NCBI GenBank assembly: GCA_036271555.1
Contig: DATBAK010000057.1
Location: 1-64,000 of the forward strand
DNA length: 64,000 bases
Direction: 5' to 3'
Source of the DNA: Acidimicrobiia bacterium
Lineage (GTDB): Bacteria > Actinomycetota > Acidimicrobiia > IMCC26256 > PALSA-610
This document shows, in pieces, positions 58,653-64,000 of this stretch. A program made the position numbers and the translations under genes. Each line of letters begins with the position of its first letter. Positions within the stretch are counted from its first letter, which is position 1. The notes below the pieces were generated by a model, which worked only from the letters and a program-made list of their open reading frames with translations, was not told the origin of the DNA and did no database searches.

Positions 58653-60592
58653 GCACCGTCTGGTACCGGGTCGCCGACGTCGACGAACTGCCCGACGGGC
58701 GCGTGAAGACGGTCGCCGCCGGTCATCGGTCGGTCGCGCTCACCCGCTTCGGAGACCGTTACGGCGCGCTGCACAACAAGTGCCCGCACCAGGGCGGACC
58801 GCTCGGCGAGGGCTCGATCGAGAAGGGCTGGCTGCGCTGTCCGTGGCACGGCTACGACTACGACCCGATCACGGGAACGCCGCCGCCCGGTTTCACCGAT
58901 GCGCCCGAGGCGTATCCGGTCGAGGTGCGCGCCGACGGTGTCTACGTCGGCCTCCCACCCGAAGCGCCGCGCGAGCGCACCGTCTCGGACGTGATGGTCG
59001 AGACGATGGTCGCGTGGGGTGTGACCCACGTGTTCGGCATGGTCGGCCACTCGAACCTCGGTTTCGCCGACGCGATGCGCGAGGCCGAGGCGCGCGGCGA
59101 CCTGCAGTTCGTCGGCATCCGTCATGAGGGCGCGGCCGCGTTCGCGGCCTCGGCCTACGGCAAGCTCACCGGCAAGCTCGCGGCGTGCTTCGCGATCGCG
59201 GGACCGGGTTCGACGAACCTGCTGACCGGGCTCTACGACGCGAAGGTCGACCGCGCGCCGGTGCTCGCGCTCTCCGGGCAAGTGCCGTCGAAGGTCGCGG
59301 GCCGCGGCGCGTTCCAGGACGTCGACCTCAACGCCGCGTTCGCCGACGTCTCCGTCTTCTCGCGCACCGTTCACGAGCGCTCCGACCACGCCGAGCTGAT
59401 GACCCTCGCGTGCAAGCACGCGCTGCTCGAGCGCGGCGTGTCGCATCTCGTGTTCCCCGACGAGGTGCAGGTCGTGCCGGCCGCCGACCACCAGGTCGCG
59501 AGCGGTCCGACCGGAAGGCTCCCCGACCTGCGCACGCGCCCTCCGGTCGAGGCCGTCGAGGAGGCGATCGAGCTGATCCGCGGCGCGCGCCGACCCGTGA
59601 TCGTCGTCGGCCACGGCGCGCGCTTCGACATGATCGCGGTCTACGCGCTCGCGGAGCGGCTGCGCGCGCCGATCGTCACGACGTTCAAGGCGAAGGGACT
59701 CATCGCCGACGACGACCCGCTCGCGTGCGGTGTGCTCGGTCGCAGCGGCACACCGATCGCGTCGTGGTTCATGAACGAGTCGGACCTCCTCCTCGTGTTC
59801 GGCGCGTCGTTCTCCGATCACACCGGTATCGCTTCGTACAAGCCGATCGTGCAGGTCGACTTCGACCCGGACGCGCTCGGTCGCTTCCACGCCGTCTCCG
59901 TGCCGGTGCTCGGGCACGTCGGCGTCACCGCGCACGAGCTGCTCCGCGCGCTCGGCGAATCCGACGTCGACACCGTCGATCAGCGACCCGAAGTGCTCGA
60001 GCGGCGCGCGATCTGGCACGCGGAGAAGGCGCGGCGGCTGCTCGACGACCGCGGCCTCGGTGTGTCGTCGGCCGCGATCTTCGACTCGCTCTCGCGACTG
60101 GTCGATCACGACGCGGTCATCGCGGTCGACGTCGGCAACAACACGTACTCGTTCGGCCGCTACTTCGAGTGTCGCCGTCAAGCGGTGCTGATGTCGGGTT
60201 ACCTCGGGTCGATCGGGTTCGGCTTCCCGGCCGCGATGGGCGCGTGGGCCGCGGTCGGCGGGACCCGCCAGGTCGTCGCGGTCACCGGCGACGGCGGCTT
60301 CGGTCAGTACCTCGCAGAGCTCACGACCGCGGTGAAGTACGGGATGAACATCACGCACGTGCTGCTCGACAACGCGCAGCTCGGGAAGATCTCGAAGGAG
60401 CAGCGCGCGGGCGAGTGGGACGTGTGGCAGACGTCGTTGCACAACCCCGACTTCGCCGCCTACGCGGAGCTCTGCGGCGCGTTCGGCGTGCGGGTGGACG
60501 AGCGCGCGCAGCTCGACGACGCGATCGCATCCGCGCTCGCGCACCCCGGCCCCGCGCTCGTCGCGATCACCGCCGACGCCAATCTCATCTGA
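58649..60592 (+). CDS. Rieske [2Fe-2S] - thiamine-diphosphate enzyme fusion (PoxB-like)
   Basis: 647 residues. Residues ~1-105 are a Rieske domain: C45-x-H47 (KCPHQGGPLGEG) and C64-x-x-H67 (RCPWHGYDYD). From ~110 to the end it is a ThDP enzyme of the acetolactate synthase/pyruvate oxidase superfamily: activating E160 in GIRHEGAAAFAASAYGKLTG, GPGSTNLLTGLYDAKVDRAPVLALSGQ, and the cofactor loop GDG (547-549)...DN (574-575). The GLYDAK block is closest to quinone-linked PoxB, but no C-terminal membrane helix is seen. Decarboxylation of a 2-oxo acid with electrons passing to the Rieske centre is inference. It follows the other Rieske fusion by 160 bp. Confidence 0.88.
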   Translation: MSTVWYRVADVDELPDGRVKTVAAGHRSVALTRFGDRYGALHNKCPHQGGPLGEGSIEKGWLRCPWHGYDYDPITGTPPPGFTDAPEAYPVEVRADGVYVGLPPEAPRERTVSDVMVETMVAWGVTHVFGMVGHSNLGFADAMREAEARGDLQFVGIRHEGAAAFAASAYGKLTGKLAACFAIAGPGSTNLLTGLYDAKVDRAPVLALSGQVPSKVAGRGAFQDVDLNAAFADVSVFSRTVHERSDHAELMTLACKHALLERGVSHLVFPDEVQVVPAADHQVASGPTGRLPDLRTRPPVEAVEEAIELIRGARRPVIVVGHGARFDMIAVYALAERLRAPIVTTFKAKGLIADDDPLACGVLGRSGTPIASWFMNESDLLLVFGASFSDHTGIASYKPIVQVDFDPDALGRFHAVSVPVLGHVGVTAHELLRALGESDVDTVDQRPEVLERRAIWHAEKARRLLDDRGLGVSSAAIFDSLSRLVDHDAVIAVDVGNNTYSFGRYFECRRQAVLMSGYLGSIGFGFPAAMGAWAAVGGTRQVVAVTGDGGFGQYLAELTTAVKYGMNITHVLLDNAQLGKISKEQRAGEWDVWQTSLHNPDFAAYAELCGAFGVRVDERAQLDDAIASALAHPGPALVAITADANLI

Positions 60593-60593
60593 G

Positions 60594-60672
60594 CTTCTCT
60601 GGTCGGGCTCGCAAGCTTCGCCCTCAGTTCCTGCATCGGGCGGGCCGCTCGGCGACCCGCCCGTTCCGGCAG
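60594..60672. repeat. dispersed intergenic element, full-length copy
   Basis: Part A CTTCTCTGGTCGGGCTCGCA...AGCTTCGCCCTCAG (60594-60626), then part B CGGGCGGGCCGCTCGGCGAC...CCGCCCGTTCCGGCAG (60637-60672), where CGGGCGGG and CCCGCCCG form an 8-bp stem. It begins 2 nt after the stop of the Rieske-ThDP gene, between convergent genes. Confidence 0.85.
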
Positions 60673-60685
60673 TTCGCCCTCGGTG

Positions 60686-61576
60686 CTACTGCGCCGAGAT
60701 CGCGCTGCGCCGGCGGCGCCGCGCGACGACGATCGCCGCGAGCAGCAGGACGAGGATCGCGGCGAAGCCGACGAGTCCCCACGACGACCCGCCCCCTCCG
60801 TGCGCGACGACCGGCGCGGTCGCGACCTTGCGCGGCGACGTGTCGGCCGCGCGCACGCTCGTCTCGGTCGAACGCTCGGCCGTCGTGTCGGTCGATGCCG
60901 GCGGCCGCGTCGTGCTCGGCACCAACGCGATCGTCGGAGCCGTTGGACCGGGGCCTCCGTCCGCGCGCGCCGTCGTCGTCGGTGCGACCGGGCCGACGGG
61001 GCCGACCGTCAGCGGGCTGACCGGCGGTCGGCGCGCGGTCGAGGCCGGCGGACGCGTGGTCGTGGGTGTCGAAGGCCACGCGTCGTTGAACGACACGAAC
61101 GGCGACGGCGCCGATCCCGTGCTCCAGTTCCACGCCTCGACATCGCCGTCGTGCACCTGCGTGTTGCCGGCCCCGAGGCTCGACCACGTATACCTCGACG
61201 CGCCGGCGAGCGCGCGCCAGTACGACCAGTAGTCGGAATCGGGCGAGCACGTCAGACACGTGTTGTCGGAGGGGCATCCGATCGTCGTGCCGCCGACGTC
61301 GAGGGCGCAGACCGCGCCACCATTGCCGCCGAACACGCGCACACCCGGCGCGAAGCCCGCGGCACGTAACGCGTCGAGGCCGCTGATCCAATCCGACGAG
61401 AACGAGATCTTGGCCGTGTGGATCACGCCGTCGACCTCGACGACGACGGCCGCGCGATGCGCGGTCGCGCCACGCGCGGAACCCGCGCCCGCGACGCCGA
61501 TTCCGACCGCCGCCGCGACGACCAGCGTCGTCACGATCGCGAACCGCCGACGCAATCCGAACGACCGCACCCGCAT
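60686..61576 (-). CDS. surface-anchored transcobalamin-like (DUF4430-type) protein under B12 riboswitch control
   Basis: 296 residues. A signal peptide (RRRFAIVTTLVVAAAVGIGVAGAG) is followed by a domain at ~40-155 (VVVEVDGVIHTAKISFSSDWISGLDALRAAGF, CSPDSDYWSYWRA, SRYTWSSLGAGNTQVHDGDVEAWNW) that matches the transcobalamin C-terminal-like pattern with its repeated Trp/Tyr and cysteines. A Thr/Pro linker, one membrane helix (WGLVGFAAILVLLLAAIVVA) and RRRRR anchor it. GGAGGAG precedes the ATG. The cobalamin riboswitch directly upstream on the same strand and the adjacent ECF transporter make it a likely cobalamin-capture protein; the ligand is inference. Confidence 0.78.
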   Translation of the reverse strand: MRVRSFGLRRRFAIVTTLVVAAAVGIGVAGAGSARGATAHRAAVVVEVDGVIHTAKISFSSDWISGLDALRAAGFAPGVRVFGGNGGAVCALDVGGTTIGCPSDNTCLTCSPDSDYWSYWRALAGASRYTWSSLGAGNTQVHDGDVEAWNWSTGSAPSPFVSFNDAWPSTPTTTRPPASTARRPPVSPLTVGPVGPVAPTTTARADGGPGPTAPTIALVPSTTRPPASTDTTAERSTETSVRAADTSPRKVATAPVVAHGGGGSSWGLVGFAAILVLLLAAIVVARRRRRSAISAQ

Positions 61577-61664
61577 CGCCGACTCCTCCCCGACCCCGTC
61601 CTCGAGGGCCGTCCGGGCGGCCGTCCGGAGACGGCCGGTGACTTCGACCGGCGATCGCCGGCGG

Positions 61665-61780
61665 ACGGGGCGGGCATCCTGGCTCGCGCCACGGAGGCGC
61701 TCACAGTTGCGGGTCAGCGCCGGATTCGCACCGGCTTCCCCCGACCCCTGTCGGGCCGGACGCTAGCGCGCGTCGGCCTC
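61665..61780 (-). promoter_or_regulatory. cobalamin riboswitch
   Basis: On the minus strand: GGGGGAAGCCGGTGCGAATCC, GGCGCTGACCCGCAACTGTG and the B12 box GAGCCAGGATGCCCGCC (complement of 61669-61685). These are the conserved core and B12-box elements of the cobalamin aptamer in correct order. It is followed by the hairpin GGCCGTC-TCC-GGACGGCC and the GGAGGAG ribosome-binding site of the downstream gene, suggesting control of translation or termination. It controls the transcobalamin-like gene on the minus strand. Confidence 0.93.
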
Positions 61781-61866
61781 CGAGACCCGCGCCGAAGCGT
61801 GCGGCGACGAGATCACAACAAGGCCGCTTGCTGCGAGGTCGCAACCACCGGCGCGATGCTGAGGCC

Positions 61867-62991
61867 GTGGCCACCGACCAGCTCGCGCCCGATCGCCACG
61901 CGATCGCGATCGGCACGGACCGGGCCGCGGACCGTCCCGCGCTGCACGCCGCGACCTGGGTCGTGTGGGCGATCGCGGCGGTCGTGTCGGTGCAGCTCGC
62001 GCCGAACGTGCTCTACGCCTGCGTCGTGCTCCTGGTGGCCGTGCTCGTCGTCGAGACGCACGGCCGGCGCACGGGGCTGGCGCGCGCGTTCCCGATCTTC
62101 ATCGGGATCGGCGTGACCTTCGGGCTCCTGCGGGTCGTGCTCACGATCGCGACGACCCACGGGCTCGGCACGCCGCTCCTGACGCTGCCGCACGTCACCC
62201 TGCCGCGCATCCTCGGCGGCTTCCGCGTCGGCGGCACGATCGAGCGCCAGGTTCTCCTGCAGGCGCTCGCGGACGCGTTCGTCGTCGTGGTCGTGATCGC
62301 GGTGTTCGGCGCGTGGAACGCGGTCGTATCGCACCACGAAGTGCTCCAGTCGACGCCGCGCGCGTTCCACGAGCTCGGGCTGGTCGTCACGATCGCGCTC
62401 GCCTTCGTGCCGTCGACGATCGCCGCGCTGCGCGCGTCCCGAGAAGCGGATCGGGCACGCACGGGTGGGGTGATCGTGCGTCGCGGCCGGCTCGTGCGGC
62501 ACGCGGTCCCGGTACTCGAGAGCGGCATGGAACGCGCGGTCGCGCTCGCGGAGTCGATGGACGCGCGCGGGTTCGGGCACCAGCCCGCGGGCCGGGGCGA
62601 GCGGTTCGCCGCGATCGGCACGCTCGGCGGACTGCTCGGCTTCGGCGGCGCGTTCGTCGCGCTCATCGGGAGCGCCGACGTCGCGGCGCTGATCTCGGGC
62701 ACGGTCGGCGCGGTGCTGCTCGTCGCCGCGATCGCGAGCGCGTCGTCGGCGACCCGGCGCGTGCGCTACCGACCGCGGCGGCTCACGGCGCTCGACGCGC
62801 GCGTGATCGCCATCGTGCTCGCGGCACCGATCGGGCTCGGCATCCTCGGACTCGCGGGCGACCATTCGCTGCGCTACTCCCCCAGCGAGCACGGCCTACC
62901 GCCGTTCCACCCGATCGTGCTCGTCGTGCTGCTCGCGCTCCTGGTTCCCGTGTTCGTCGCCAACCCCGCGCTGCGGAGCGACCAGGCGTGA
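61867..62991 (+). CDS. ecfT: ECF transporter transmembrane subunit EcfT
   Basis: 374 residues from GTG 61867. Multi-pass membrane protein (VLYACVVLLVAVLVV; GIGVTFGLLRVVLTIA; FVVVVVIAVFGAWN) with the EcfT coupling-helix motif ARG in ESGMERAVALAESMDARGFG, plus a preceding SREADRARTGG helix. EcfT links an S component to the EcfA ATPases. It is longer than most EcfT (~265), with extra C-terminal helices. The gene overlaps the EcfA start (GTGA) and is divergent from the B12 riboswitch gene, so cobalamin is the probable substrate. The S component is not in the window. Confidence 0.85.
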   Translation: MATDQLAPDRHAIAIGTDRAADRPALHAATWVVWAIAAVVSVQLAPNVLYACVVLLVAVLVVETHGRRTGLARAFPIFIGIGVTFGLLRVVLTIATTHGLGTPLLTLPHVTLPRILGGFRVGGTIERQVLLQALADAFVVVVVIAVFGAWNAVVSHHEVLQSTPRAFHELGLVVTIALAFVPSTIAALRASREADRARTGGVIVRRGRLVRHAVPVLESGMERAVALAESMDARGFGHQPAGRGERFAAIGTLGGLLGFGGAFVALIGSADVAALISGTVGAVLLVAAIASASSATRRVRYRPRRLTALDARVIAIVLAAPIGLGILGLAGDHSLRYSPSEHGLPPFHPIVLVVLLALLVPVFVANPALRSDQA

Positions 62992-64000
62992 GCGCGTCGC
63001 TGCGTTACGAGCGCGTCGGGTACGCGTATCCGGACGGCGTGACCGCGCTCGACGCCGTCGACCTCGACATCGACGCGGGCGACATCGCGCTCGTGGTCGG
63101 CGCGTCGGGGTCGGGTAAGAGCACGCTGCTGCGCGCCGCGAACGGACTCGTCCCGCACTCGTCCGGCGGTCGCTTCGCGGGCGACGTCGTCGTGGGTGGG
63201 CGTTCCACCCGCACGCACCGGCCGCGCGAGCTCGCCGACCTCGTCGGGTTCGTGCACCAGGATCCCGAGGCGCAGTTCGTCGTCGACCATGTGGAGACCG
63301 ACCTCGCGTTCGTGCTCGAGAACCTCGGGACCGATCAACAGGCGATGCGGCGGCGCGTCGAAGAGGTACTCGACGCGCTCGCCATCGCGCACCTGCGCGA
63401 CCGGTCACCCGCGACGTTGTCGGGCGGGGAACGCCAGCGCTGCGCGATCGCGGGCGCGCTCGCGTCCGCTCCCGCGGTGCTCGTGCTCGACGAACCGACG
63501 TCGCAGCTCGATCCCCAGGGTGCCGACGACGTGCTCGCCGCGCTCGCGCGCCTCAACGCCGACCTCGGCACGACGATCCTGATCGCCGAGCACCGCCTCG
63601 AGCGTGCCGCGCCGCTCGCACACCGCGCGGTCGTGGTCGAGCGAGGGCGCATCGCGGCCGACGGTGAGCCCGGGCGCGTCGTCGCCGGTTACGACGGCGC
63701 GCCACCGGTCACGCAGCTCGGCCGGCTGCTCGGTTGGGATCCGCTGCCTCTCACCGTGCGCGAGGCGCGCGCCCGCGCCGCCGGTGAGCCCCGTCCCGCG
63801 CCAACCGCGCCGCCGGCGACCGGCGCCGAGCCGGGCCCGGTCGTGCTCCGTGCCCGTGGGCTTGCGTGCGCGATCGGCGGCCGGCGTGTGCTCACCAATA
63901 TCGAACTCGATCTCGCGCGCGGCGACGTGCTCGCGCTGCTCGGCCGCAACGGCTCGGGCAAGACGACGTTGCTCCGCACGCTCGCGGGACTGCTCGCCGC
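62988..64000 (+). CDS. ecfA: ECF transporter ATPase, fused tandem EcfA-EcfA (partial, runs off window)
   Basis: At least 337 codons, open at the window edge. First cassette: Walker A GASGSGKST (38-46), Q-loop FVHQDPEAQFV, signature LSGGERQRC, Walker B VLVLDEPTSQLDP, H-loop IAEHRLE. A Pro/Ala linker (GEPRPAPTAPPATGAEPG) leads to a second cassette with Walker A GRNGSGKTT. Energy-coupling-factor transporters use two ATPases, fused here in one chain. The GTG start overlaps the EcfT stop by 3 bp. The EPEAQF-type Q-loop is typical of ECF ATPases. Confidence 0.92.
   Translation, partial: MSASLRYERVGYAYPDGVTALDAVDLDIDAGDIALVVGASGSGKSTLLRAANGLVPHSSGGRFAGDVVVGGRSTRTHRPRELADLVGFVHQDPEAQFVVDHVETDLAFVLENLGTDQQAMRRRVEEVLDALAIAHLRDRSPATLSGGERQRCAIAGALASAPAVLVLDEPTSQLDPQGADDVLAALARLNADLGTTILIAEHRLERAAPLAHRAVVVERGRIAADGEPGRVVAGYDGAPPVTQLGRLLGWDPLPLTVREARARAAGEPRPAPTAPPATGAEPGPVVLRARGLACAIGGRRVLTNIELDLARGDVLALLGRNGSGKTTLLRTLAGLLA

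Noticed and set aside
1-64000. tRNA, rRNA, prophage or insertion sequence genes
   Set aside because: I found no T-loop/acceptor pattern, rRNA segment, integrase, capsid or transposase-like protein by eye; a dedicated scan could still find a tRNA.

Overview
This 64 kb window is very GC-rich bacterial chromosome with densely packed genes on both strands and frequent GTG starts. The gene content suggests an actinobacterium of the class Acidimicrobiia or a close relative. It includes acyl-CoA dehydrogenases, four-gene-scale CoA-thioester metabolism with three family III CoA-transferases, an F420-type luciferase-like oxidoreductase, LAxTG-like sorting signals, Thr/Pro-rich secreted proteins and a subtilase with six GIFTFGDA-type repeats. 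The taxonomic call is inference from gene content. I saw no rRNA, tRNA, CRISPR array, transposase, integrase or phage gene.

Layout. 0-5.8 kb: secreted repeat protein, degenerate GGDEF protein, coiled-coil protein, AlkB-like and TauD-like dioxygenases, a 60-bp tandem repeat array, and two secreted cupredoxins. 5.8-12.2 kb: aldo/keto reductase, HelD-type helicase, enolase-superfamily (MenC-like) enzyme with a methyltransferase, ArsR/SRPBCC pair, ClpP. 12.2-24.2 kb: formaldehyde-activating-enzyme homologue divergent from a ROK kinase, MaoC + SDR operon, threonine dehydratase, solute-binding lipoprotein, small genes with a frameshifted remnant, an SDR + two CoA-transferase operon, phosphatase, APH-like kinase. 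24.1-38.1 kb: subtilase; PdxH/YhhN operon; CoA-transferase divergent from an acyl-CoA dehydrogenase followed by an F420-type oxidoreductase; then a long minus-strand run (flavin reductase, UbiA prenyltransferase, EamA exporter, FadD, NUDIX, methyltransferase). 38.2-51.9 kb: LAL-type regulator, globin, GNAT/deaminase pair, cupin, an operon of SCP2-like protein, glutamine-synthetase-like ligase, PuuD-like amidase and methyltransferase, an ABC-2 exporter with two permeases, DUF4037, serine hydrolase, DUF1272. 51.9-64 kb: glucosaminidase, acyl-CoA dehydrogenase, lipoprotein, carotenoid oxygenase, two adjacent Rieske fusion enzymes, and a vitamin B12 locus (cobalamin riboswitch, transcobalamin-like surface protein, ECF transporter).

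The most unusual gene content is at 56.9-60.6 kb. Two successive genes each carry an N-terminal Rieske [2Fe-2S] domain, one fused to a glutamate-synthase-type FMN/Fe-S domain and the other to a PoxB-like thiamine-diphosphate enzyme. The most unusual non-coding content is a family of about 60-110 bp intergenic elements (TTCTGGTCGSGCTCGC core) at more than ten loci, one of them expanded into an exact 60-bp-period array. A second family consists of hairpins built from GTGGTACTGCG arms. Several genes appear to be transcribed without a leader: a TANNNT hexamer lies 6-8 nt before their start codons.
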